64,000 bases of DNA, from contig NZ_CP121650.1 in assembly GCF_029714405.1 (NCBI RefSeq), forward strand, positions 5,151,001 to 5,215,000, written 5' to 3'. Positions 57,275 through 64,000 of this stretch are shown one piece after another. The translations under genes were made by a program, and so were the position numbers. Source of the stretch: Bradyrhizobium sp. CB82 (lineage in GTDB: Bacteria; Pseudomonadota; Alphaproteobacteria; Rhizobiales; Xanthobacteraceae). The notes below the pieces were generated by a model, which worked only from the letters and a program-made list of their open reading frames with translations, did not search any database and was not told the DNA's origin. The stretch's first letter is position 1, and the number at the start of each line of letters is the position of its first letter.

Positions 57275-57390
57275 CCTCTCATGGTGAGGAGAGCGGAACG
57301 CGCGTCTCGAACCATAGGCGCCCAACCGTGGCCTACATCCCTCGAGACGCCCGCTTCCGCGGGCTCCTCCGGATGAGGGGAGCAGAGCAA
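57275..57390. repeat. Intergenic repeat of Bradyrhizobium type
   Basis: CTCATGGTGAGGAGAGCGGA, CGCGTCTCGAACCATAGGC, CCTCGAGACGCCCGCTTC, CGCGGGCTCCTCCGGATGAG: two inverted GAGGAG/CTCCTC and CGTCTCGA/TCGAGACG arm pairs form a long hairpin. I recall this as a widespread interspersed repeat in Bradyrhizobium. It sits between the reductase gene and lolD. Confidence 0.65.
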
Positions 57391-57518
57391 TCGCAGTAAG
57401 CTACCCGAGGATGCATAGTGCCGGTGATTTGCCCGACGTGTCAAGCTGATTTCGTAAAATACGAAAGAGCCCACCTCGCCAGCGGCCGGCTCCTTTGCAT
57501 GGGGTTGTTTTTCAGATT

Positions 57519-58217
57519 TTAGTCGAGTTCGACCACCTGGCCGTTGGAAAGCGACACCCGCCGGTCCATGCGGCCGGCGAGCTCCATGTTGTGGGTCGCG
57601 ATCAGCATTGAGACCTGGGTCGCCTTCACGAGCTGCATCAGGGCCTGGAACACGTGCTCGGCGGTGCCGGGATCGAGGTTGCCGGTCGGCTCATCCGCGA
57701 ACAGCACCCGCGGGGCGTTGGCGACCGCGCGGGCGATCGCGACGCGCTGCTGCTCGCCGCCCGACAGTTCGGCCGGGCGGTGGGTGATGCGGTCGCCGAG
57801 CCCGAGATAGGACAAGATGTCCTTGGCGCGCTTGACGCTCTCGGACCGCTTCAGGCCGCGGATCATCTGCGGCAGCATGACGTTCTCCAGTGCCGAGAAC
57901 TCCGGCAGCAGCCGGTGCGACTGGTAGACGAAGCCGATCTCGGTGCGGCGAAGCTGCGTGCGCTCGATGTCGGGCAGTTGCGAGGTCGGGGAGCCCCCGA
58001 CATAGACCTCGCCGGAGTCGGGCGCCTCCAGCAGCCCTGCGATGTGCAGCAGCGTCGACTTGCCCGAACCCGACGGCGCCACCAGCGCCACCGACTGTCC
58101 GGGCCACAGCGCGAGCTTGGCGCCGTCCAGAATGGTCAGCACGTTCTCGCCCTGCACGTACTGGCGCTTTATCTCGTGGAGATAAATGACCGGTACATCT
58201 TCCGTCCCCTGCTCCAT
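57519..58217 (-). CDS. lolD: Lipoprotein-releasing ABC ATPase LolD
   Basis: This 232-aa ATPase powers extraction of outer-membrane lipoproteins from the inner membrane. Walker A is [16 protein letters not shown], the Q-loop is in [20 protein letters not shown], the signature is [16 protein letters not shown], and Walker B is [14 protein letters not shown] with THN. Start MEQGTEDVP (58217) lies 7 bp after the lolC/E stop; a longer frame reaches into that gene. Confidence 0.93.
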   Translation of the reverse strand: MEQGTEDVPVIYLHEIKRQYVQGENVLTILDGAKLALWPGQSVALVAPSGSGKSTLLHIAGLLEAPDSGEVYVGGSPTSQLPDIERTQLRRTEIGFVYQSHRLLPEFSALENVMLPQMIRGLKRSESVKRAKDILSYLGLGDRITHRPAELSGGEQQRVAIARAVANAPRVLFADEPTGNLDPGTAEHVFQALMQLVKATQVSMLIATHNMELAGRMDRRVSLSNGQVVELD

Positions 58218-58224
58218 CAGCCCC

Positions 58225-59505
58225 TCACTCGTACCGGAGCGCTTCGACGGGATCGAGACGCGCGGCGCGCCACGACGGGTAGAGCGTCGCAAGGAACGAC
58301 AGCGTCAGCGCCATGATGACCACCGCAGTGGTCTCGCCGACGTCGATCTCGGCAGGCAGGCGGGACAGGAAATAGAGCTCCGGCGAGAACAATTCCGTGC
58401 TGGTGAGCCATGACAGGAACTGCCGGATCGATTCGATATTGAGGCAGATGACGAGCCCGACGAAGAAGCCGACGAGCGTGCCGACCACGCCGATCGAAGC
58501 GCCCGTAATCAGGAAGATACGCATGATCGAGCCTTGCGAGGCGCCCATCGTGCGCAGGATCGCGATGTCGCTGCCCTTGTCCTTCACCAGCATGATCAGA
58601 CCGGATACGATGTTGAGCGCGGCCACAAGCACGATCATGGTGAGGATCAGGAACATCACGTTGCGCTCGACCTGCAGCGCGTTGAAGAAGGTCGAGTTGC
58701 GCTGCCGCCAATCGACCAGGAACACCGGCCGGCCGGCGGCCTCCGTCACCGACTTGCGAAACGCGTCGATGCGGTCGGGATTGGTGGTGAACACCTCGAT
58801 CGCGGTGACGTCGTTGTTGCGGTTGAAATAGGCCTGCGCTTCCGGAAGCGGCATGAAGACGAAGCCGGCGTCATATTCGGACATGCCGATCTCGAACACG
58901 GCGACGATCTTGTACGGCTTGATCCGCGGCGTCGTGCCCATCGGCGTGACCGCGCCCTTCGGCGCGACCAGGGTGACGCTGTCGCCGGCATGAAGCGACA
59001 ATTGATCGGCGAGCCGCCGGCCGATCGCCACGCCCTGCCCTTCGTCGAAATTCTCGATCGAGCCCTGCTTGATGTTCTTGGCGATCGAGGTGAGGTTATT
59101 GAGATCGTCGGCGCGTATGCCGCGCACCAGCACGCCCGATGCGTTGAACGGCGAGGAGGCCAGCGCCTGGCCGTCGACCACGGGCGCAGCGAGCCGCACA
59201 CCGTCGACCTGGCTGATGCGCTCGGCGACGTCCTTCCAGTCGGTCAGCGGCGATTCCAGCGGCTGCACCAGGATGTGGCCGTTGAGGCCGAGGATCTTGT
59301 CGAGCAGTTCCTTGCGGAAGCCGTTCATGACGGCCATGACGATGATCAGCGTGGCGACACCAAGCATGATGCCCAGGAAGGAGAACCCGGCGATGACGGA
59401 GATGAATCCTTCCTTGCGGCGCGCCCGCAAGTAGCGCGCCGATAACATCCATTCGAACGGCGCGAAGGGCGCGGTTTGCACAGGCTCTGTCATGGTCTCA
59501 TCCAT
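58225..59505 (-). CDS. lolC: Lipoprotein-releasing permease LolC/E
   Basis: This 426-aa permease has one N-terminal membrane segment ([20 protein letters not shown]), a large periplasmic domain (about 70-275) and three C-terminal helices. The FtsX/MacB-type DRI and [19 protein letters not shown] coupling regions are seen. Only one permease gene accompanies lolD, so it may act as a LolF-like homodimer rather than the LolC-LolE pair of E. coli. It lies between proS and lolD. Confidence 0.92.
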   Translation of the reverse strand: MDETMTEPVQTAPFAPFEWMLSARYLRARRKEGFISVIAGFSFLGIMLGVATLIIVMAVMNGFRKELLDKILGLNGHILVQPLESPLTDWKDVAERISQVDGVRLAAPVVDGQALASSPFNASGVLVRGIRADDLNNLTSIAKNIKQGSIENFDEGQGVAIGRRLADQLSLHAGDSVTLVAPKGAVTPMGTTPRIKPYKIVAVFEIGMSEYDAGFVFMPLPEAQAYFNRNNDVTAIEVFTTNPDRIDAFRKSVTEAAGRPVFLVDWRQRNSTFFNALQVERNVMFLILTMIVLVAALNIVSGLIMLVKDKGSDIAILRTMGASQGSIMRIFLITGASIGVVGTLVGFFVGLVICLNIESIRQFLSWLTSTELFSPELYFLSRLPAEIDVGETTAVVIMALTLSFLATLYPSWRAARLDPVEALRYE

Positions 59506-59578
59506 CGCTCGATAATCCCATGATTCGGGGTCAATTGTGGCCGGATTGCCTGCCCCGCAATCGTGCGGTGGATAATAT

Positions 59579-60898
59579 TCAACCCGTCAGGCGAGCGACC
59601 GCGTCGGCTGGCGACATGGTCTCGCGCGAACCGTCGGCGCGCCGCTTGATCTCGACCTTGCCGTCGGCGAGCCCCTTGGGTCCGATCATGATCTGCCAGG
59701 GGATGCCGATCAGGTCGGCGGCGGCGAACTTGGCGCCGGCGCGCTGGTCGGTGTCGTCATAGAGAACATCGACGCCCTTGGCCTGGAGCTCGGCGTAGAG
59801 CTTTTCGCAGGCCGCATCGACGGCGGCATCGCCCTGCTTGAGATTGAGCACGACGGCGCGGAACGGCGCCACCGCCTCCGGCCATTTGATGCCGGCGTCG
59901 TCATGGCAGGCCTCGATGATGGCGCCGACCAGGCGCGAGACGCCGACGCCATAGGAACCGCTATGGACCGGCACCTCGACGCCGTCCGGCCCGGCCACGA
60001 GTGCCTTCATCGGCTCGGAATATTTGGTGCCGAAATAGAAGATCTGGCCGACCTCGATGCCACGGGTGTTGAGCCGCTTGCCTTCGGGCACCTCCTGCTC
60101 GAAGCGCGCAGTATCGTGCACGTCTTCGGTCGCGGCATAGACCGAGGTCCACTGCTTGATGATCGGCGTCAGGTCGCTCTCATAGTCGACGTCCTCGCCC
60201 GGCACCGGCAGATCGAGCACGTCGCGATTGATGAAGACGCCGGACTCGCCGGTCTCGGCCAGCACGATGAACTCGTGACTGAGATCGCCGCCGATCGGGC
60301 CAGTCTCGGCACGCATCGGAATCGCCTTCAGCCCCATCCGCGCGAAGGTGCGCAAATAGGCGACGAACATCTTGTTGTAGGCGACGCGCGCGGCCGCCTC
60401 GTTGAGGTCGAAGGAATAGGCATCCTTCATCAGGAATTCGCGGCCGCGCATCACGCCGAAACGCGGACGCTGCTCGTCACGGAATTTCCATTGAATATGA
60501 TAGAGATTGAGCGGCAGGTTCTTGTAGGACTTCACATAGGCGCGGAAGATCTCGGTGATCATTTCCTCGTTGGTCGGCCCGTACAGGAGCTCCCGCTTGT
60601 GGCGGTCCGCGATGCGCAGCATCTCCGGACCATAGGCATCGTAGCGGCCGCTCTCGCGCCAGAGATCGGCGAGCTGCAAGGTCGGCATCAGCACCTCGAT
60701 CGCGCCGGAGCGATCCTGCTCCTCGCGCACGATCTGCTCGATCTTTTTCAGCACGCGGAAGCCGAGCGGCAGCCAGGCATAGATGCCGGCGGCCTCCTGC
60801 CGGATCATGCCTGCGCGCAGCATCAGGCGATGCGAAACGATCTCCGCCTCTTTCGGATTTTCTTTCAGGATGGGCAGAAAGAACCGGGACAACCGCAT
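59579..60898 (-). CDS. proS: Prolyl-tRNA synthetase (short form)
   Basis: This 439-aa class II enzyme charges tRNA-Pro. It lacks the INS editing insertion of E. coli ProS (572 aa), as in most alphaproteobacteria. Seen are [25 protein letters not shown] in two blocks, motif 2 [20 protein letters not shown], motif 3 [18 protein letters not shown], and the anticodon-binding end. ATG 60898 (MRLSRFFLP) is the family start; the longer frame is spurious. Confidence 0.95.
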   Translation of the reverse strand: MRLSRFFLPILKENPKEAEIVSHRLMLRAGMIRQEAAGIYAWLPLGFRVLKKIEQIVREEQDRSGAIEVLMPTLQLADLWRESGRYDAYGPEMLRIADRHKRELLYGPTNEEMITEIFRAYVKSYKNLPLNLYHIQWKFRDEQRPRFGVMRGREFLMKDAYSFDLNEAAARVAYNKMFVAYLRTFARMGLKAIPMRAETGPIGGDLSHEFIVLAETGESGVFINRDVLDLPVPGEDVDYESDLTPIIKQWTSVYAATEDVHDTARFEQEVPEGKRLNTRGIEVGQIFYFGTKYSEPMKALVAGPDGVEVPVHSGSYGVGVSRLVGAIIEACHDDAGIKWPEAVAPFRAVVLNLKQGDAAVDAACEKLYAELQAKGVDVLYDDTDQRAGAKFAAADLIGIPWQIMIGPKGLADGKVEIKRRADGSRETMSPADAVARLTG

Positions 60899-61073
60899 GG
60901 ATATACTCGAAGAATCAGTGAGGGGTTGCAGTGAAACCGGATTGGGAGCGAAAACACAAGACCGGGAATGAGGAAAACCCGCTAACGCGGCGAAATTCCT
61001 GTCATTTTTCTGTCTCCTTGAAGTCCCGCTCGAAGACGCTGGCGGCGGTTTCGGATCCCCCGGGGCGAAGCCT

Positions 61074-61409
61074 TCAGCGCGGCGCGACCTCGAGCTCGTC
61101 CTCGAGCGTGATCTTCTCGAAATCGGTGACCAGCGCGTCGATGCGCACGTGCCAACGGCCGGCGAACGGCAGCTCGACCTTGCGCACATGCCAGTAGCCG
61201 TCACTGCCGAGCTCGGCGTCGTATTCGATCGGCTCGATGCCGCGCTCCGGCAGGCTCAGGGTCAGTGTCGCCTCCTTGGCGGAAAGCGGCGTCGCCCCAC
61301 CCGTCATGAGTTGGAGGACAAAGTCATCGGTGCCGGCCTTGCCCGGCGAGACCAGGACCTGGAACATTGCCCTCTGACCGTGGATATGGATTGCCAGCGG
61401 CGTACCCAT
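61074..61409 (-). CDS. YtkA-like/FixH-like copper-associated protein
   Basis: This 111-aa protein has the beta-sandwich of YtkA-type domains: [78 protein letters not shown]. It resembles the extra C-terminal domain of some CopD proteins, here a separate gene. Its start (ATG 61409, or the GTG just before) overlaps the PCu(A)C stop, so it is the last gene of the copper operon. It lacks a visible signal peptide. Confidence 0.75.
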   Translation of the reverse strand: MGTPLAIHIHGQRAMFQVLVSPGKAGTDDFVLQLMTGGATPLSAKEATLTLSLPERGIEPIEYDAELGSDGYWHVRKVELPFAGRWHVRIDALVTDFEKITLEDELEVAPR

Positions 61410-61942
61410 CACATCTTCATTCCCGAATGATCCGGCATTTTTTTCATATCCATGTGTCCGCCATGCTCACCGCCGCCCGGCGCCTGAGCGCCGACGGCCT
61501 GGACATCGAGGGTGACTGCCACCTTGCCGGCCTTCTCAAACTCCAGCGTGACCGGGACCTTGTCGCCCTGCTTGAGCGGCCCCTTCAGCTCCTGCATCAT
61601 CAGATGATTGCCGCCAGGCGCGAGCTTGACCGTCTTGCCCGGCTCAATCGCAAGACCCTTGTCGATCGGGCGCATTTTCATCACGCCATTGTCCATCGCC
61701 ATCTCGTGAACCTCGACCTTGCCGGCGATATCGGCCGAGACGGCAACGAGCTTGTCGGCCGCACTCCCCTTGTTCTCGATCGTGAGATAGCCGCCGGCAA
61801 CCTTCGCGCCGCCTGGCGTCGCCCGGCTCCAGGCCTGCGTGATGACGAGATCGCCGGCCTTGACGTCGTCGGCGCGGCCGGGTGCGGCGAACGCCAGTGC
61901 CGAGAGGGCAGCGAGCGCGAAAATGCGGGAGAGCTTTTTCAT
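61409..61942 (-). CDS. PCu(A)C copper chaperone
   Basis: This 177-aa exported protein has a signal peptide ending near APGRA. Copper(I) ligands appear in VEVHEMAMDNGVMKM and GGNHLMMQEL (the H-M...H-M arrangement of PCu(A)C). The C-terminal tail GGGEHGGHMDMKKMPDHSG is His/Met-rich and could bind further copper. It delivers copper to cytochrome oxidase or holds it in the periplasm. The operon order CopC-CopD-PCu(A)C-YtkA supports copper handling. Confidence 0.93.
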   Translation of the reverse strand: MKKLSRIFALAALSALAFAAPGRADDVKAGDLVITQAWSRATPGGAKVAGGYLTIENKGSAADKLVAVSADIAGKVEVHEMAMDNGVMKMRPIDKGLAIEPGKTVKLAPGGNHLMMQELKGPLKQGDKVPVTLEFEKAGKVAVTLDVQAVGAQAPGGGEHGGHMDMKKMPDHSGMKM

Positions 61943-61964
61943 TTGGCTAGCCTTTTTTCATCGT

Positions 61965-62897
61965 TCAGTTCACCAGGTGTATCGCGGGATGCATCGTGCC
62001 GAGCATCCCGACAATGGCGAGAATGGCGAGGCCGAGAGCGAGTTCGACGGCGCTATTGCGCGTAAGCCAGCGCAACGCGCCGCGCCCGGCCGGGACGAGC
62101 CGCGGCGTCAGCACCACCCGGTTGACCAGGGCGAGCACCAGCATGAGCGCGAACAGGACAAGCTTGAGCAGCAGCAGCCGTCCGTAGTCGGTGACGACCA
62201 GCGCGTGGACCGAGCCGACCAGGATGGCGGCGTTGATGAATCCCGTGAGCAGTAGCGTTGCCACACTCACCATGCCCATGATCGAAAATCGGCGCACGAC
62301 GTCGTGGGCGAGCGAAATCACCTTGTTTCGGCGGGCCGCAGCCATGAACAGGATTAATGACGCCAAGCCACCGATCCAGGCCGCGCTGGCTGCCAGATGC
62401 AGCGTATCCGCGGCAAGATGCAGGTACCCTGCCTCGCCCGCGGTCGAGCCGGCATGGCCGCTCCAGGCGAGGCTTGCGGCAAATGCGAGCGCAGCCGCAA
62501 ATCCCCCCCATCGCGCGATCGCCGTACGATCATAGGTGAGGCAAGCCGCCAGACAGATCGCAAGGCCTGCTCGAAGCGTCGTCACGTGGCCGAACTGCGT
62601 TTCGTTGATCACCGTCGACAACACATCCGCGGACATTGCCTCATCGAGCGGCATCCCGCTCATCGAGGCGGCCTGAAGCACGAGCCAGATCGCGCCGGAG
62701 ATCACCGCGAAGCCAAGACCGAGCCACGCGACCCACAAGGTGGGCGCCTCGAACGACACAGCCGCGGCCTTCTCCGAGCGCACGACCGGCGCAACGATGA
62801 CAGTCCGAAACATGACGTCTCCAACCGTGATCGCTGTCGCCGCGAAGTGCACGGCGCGCGTCGCGACCAACGCCGCTTCCGCTGCTGACCAGTCCAT
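61965..62897 (-). CDS. copD: CopD family copper transport membrane protein
   Basis: This 310-aa membrane protein has about eight spans. CopD-type marks include FAASLAWSGHAGSTAGEAG, LHLAADTLHLAASAAWIGGL, and the VVRRFSIMGMVSVATLLLTG helix. His and Met in the membrane could carry copper. It lies directly between the CopC and PCu(A)C genes. Direction of transport (import or tolerance) is not settled by sequence. Confidence 0.9.
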   Translation of the reverse strand: MDWSAAEAALVATRAVHFAATAITVGDVMFRTVIVAPVVRSEKAAAVSFEAPTLWVAWLGLGFAVISGAIWLVLQAASMSGMPLDEAMSADVLSTVINETQFGHVTTLRAGLAICLAACLTYDRTAIARWGGFAAALAFAASLAWSGHAGSTAGEAGYLHLAADTLHLAASAAWIGGLASLILFMAAARRNKVISLAHDVVRRFSIMGMVSVATLLLTGFINAAILVGSVHALVVTDYGRLLLLKLVLFALMLVLALVNRVVLTPRLVPAGRGALRWLTRNSAVELALGLAILAIVGMLGTMHPAIHLVN

Positions 62898-62911
62898 TGG
62901 GGGTCAGGCCT

Positions 62912-63280
62912 TCATGGACCGACCTGGAAGGTGAAGCTGCCGTCCGTCGTGTGGGTGTCCACGGACAGCACGCGCCAGTTCACGTGGTACGTGCCTGCCC
63001 CTGCCGCCTTCAGCGAGACAGACATCTGGTTGCCGCTGACGCGCGCCTTGCCGGCATCGACGCGCTGACCCGAGGGACCCGTGACGCTTATCGAGCTGAA
63101 CGCGGCCTCCAGTTTCTGGGTGAACCAGAGCGTCACCTCGCGCGGGGGGCTTGCCACCTTGTTGCCGACGCGCGGCTCGGCGTGGTCGAGTTCGGCATGG
63201 GCGCTCACTTCGCCAGGCGTCAGCGAAGTCAGCAAGACGACCATGAACAGTATCGAAGAACTGAGGGATGAGCGTCGCAT
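62912..63280 (-). CDS. copC: CopC-family periplasmic copper-binding protein
   Basis: This 122-aa exported protein has a signal ending in GEVSA, with mature HAELDHAEPRVGNKV. The first His of the mature chain plus SVDTHTTDGSF gives the Cu(II) site of CopC, and SPPREVTLWFTQKLEAAFS is the beta-barrel core. It is first of the copC-copD pair on this strand, 4 bp from the outer-membrane gene stop. Confidence 0.92.
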   Translation of the reverse strand: MRRSSLSSSILFMVVLLTSLTPGEVSAHAELDHAEPRVGNKVASPPREVTLWFTQKLEAAFSSISVTGPSGQRVDAGKARVSGNQMSVSLKAAGAGTYHVNWRVLSVDTHTTDGSFTFQVGP

Positions 63281-63283
63281 CGG

Positions 63284-64000
63284 TCAATTCCTTGCGAAGG
63301 GGTTGGCAGATTGGACCGGGCCACCGAAAAGCGGCTTGCCGATGCCGCGGGGATCAATGTCGTCGAGATAGAAGTGCAACTGTCCGATCACGCCGACATG
63401 TGTTCCGCTTTGCCGATTGATCGGAATCAGCGCCTCAACACCCACCTGATACTTGTTGCCGACCCAGATCACGCCGGGATTGATGGTGCCTGTCGTCGTC
63501 GTCCCCGAGGTGAGCGTGTTCGCAATCGGTGTTTGCAGATTGGCTTCGACGAGCGGGATCAGGTGATTGACGAACTCCGGCAGACCGAGGTCCACGACGG
63601 CGGATTTCAGGTAAGGCATGCTGTATTGGATCGTTGCGCCCCAGTTCAGCACGCGCGGATGAAATTCAGTATCGGCAGTCAAGTCGCCGGTATCGGGATC
63701 GATCCCGAACGTGGTCGTGAAATTCCTGGCAGGAATCGCGTAGCCGACCTGGCCGGTGACGGCGACAGGACGAAGCCAGGAGAACGTGTCCGGCAGGTCG
63801 CCGAGACCTTTGCCGAACCACAGCATCGGTGTATAGGTGTGGAAGGGATCGGCACCGACATTTTGCGCGCCGGTGCCGCCCCATTCGACATTGAGGCCGA
63901 CCGACATCACGAATTCATGCGCGGGATCTTTGAAGACCCGGTACTTGAACGTGGTCTCGAGGTTCTGAAATCCGTTGGCGCCGGGGACGGTCGGGTCCGT
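63284..64000 (-). CDS. Outer-membrane protein of the copper cluster (C-terminal part, cut by window edge)
   Basis: At least 238 residues are visible and the start lies beyond the right edge. Alternating aromatic and small residues (FKYRVFKDPAHEFVMSVGL, WLRPVAVTGQVGYAIPARNF, LNWGATIQYSMPYLKS, HVGVIGQLHFYLDDI) suggest a beta-barrel like the MetA-phenol-degradation or transporter type. It lies directly upstream of copC on the same strand. Its role is probably passage or binding of a substrate across the outer membrane; copper is inferred from position. Confidence 0.75.
   Translation of the reverse strand, partial: TDPTVPGANGFQNLETTFKYRVFKDPAHEFVMSVGLNVEWGGTGAQNVGADPFHTYTPMLWFGKGLGDLPDTFSWLRPVAVTGQVGYAIPARNFTTTFGIDPDTGDLTADTEFHPRVLNWGATIQYSMPYLKSAVVDLGLPEFVNHLIPLVEANLQTPIANTLTSGTTTTGTINPGVIWVGNKYQVGVEALIPINRQSGTHVGVIGQLHFYLDDIDPRGIGKPLFGGPVQSANPFARN

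Overview
The window looks like chromosome of a Bradyrhizobium-type alphaproteobacterium (Nitrobacteraceae). The basis is high G+C, the order rpsB-tsf-pyrH-frr-uppS-cdsA-dxr-rseP-bamA-lpxD-fabZ-lpxA-lpxI-lpxB, and several short protein families I recognise mainly from Bradyrhizobium. Assignments rest on reading motifs by eye; no database search was run.

Region 1 (1 to about 14.7 kb) is accessory DNA. Its left half (1-6.7 kb) is a patchwork: a stand-alone DNA ligase adenylation domain, a lipoprotein next to a Rap1a/Tai-like protein, a low-G+C three-gene cassette with a TIGR04255-type protein, intact and broken copies of a zinc-ribbon family, and a duplicated hairpin element. Its right half (6.7-14.7 kb) reads leftward as a phage-like integrative element: tyrosine integrase, a 99-aa protein, an AlpA-like regulator whose start codon lies in a 13-bp inverted repeat, a TSCPD-domain protein, a PC4-like protein, a RepA-type helicase, an iteron cluster, then a tight operon of small genes that includes a small-terminase-like protein. 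No large terminase, portal, capsid or tail gene is visible, so it is either a phage satellite or a decayed prophage. Its integrase end adjoins a comEC gene cut exactly at the start of the competence domain.

Region 2 (14.7-27.9 kb) holds the comEC remnant, a small-gene and transporter stretch, a type I glutamine synthetase with a predicted membrane glycosyltransferase-like protein, then glnS, gltX, gltA and a coiled-coil protein.

Region 3 (28-43 kb) is the conserved essential block, all on the minus strand: ribosomal protein S2 and EF-Ts, UMP kinase, ribosome recycling factor, undecaprenyl diphosphate and CDP-DAG synthesis, the MEP-pathway enzyme Dxr, the RseP protease, BamA and lipid A synthesis.

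Region 4 (43-64 kb) holds a proline-rich caspase-fold protein that has lost both catalytic residues and appears frameshifted twice at its C-terminus, a periplasmic-type carbonic anhydrase, dnaE, an Omp31-type porin-like protein, an accessory block (histidine kinase, HExxH protein, HTH regulator, zinc-type reductase), then lolD, a lolC/E gene, proS and a copper-handling cluster (YtkA-like, PCu(A)C, CopD, CopC, outer-membrane protein) running off the right edge. No tRNA, rRNA, CRISPR array or complete insertion sequence was found.
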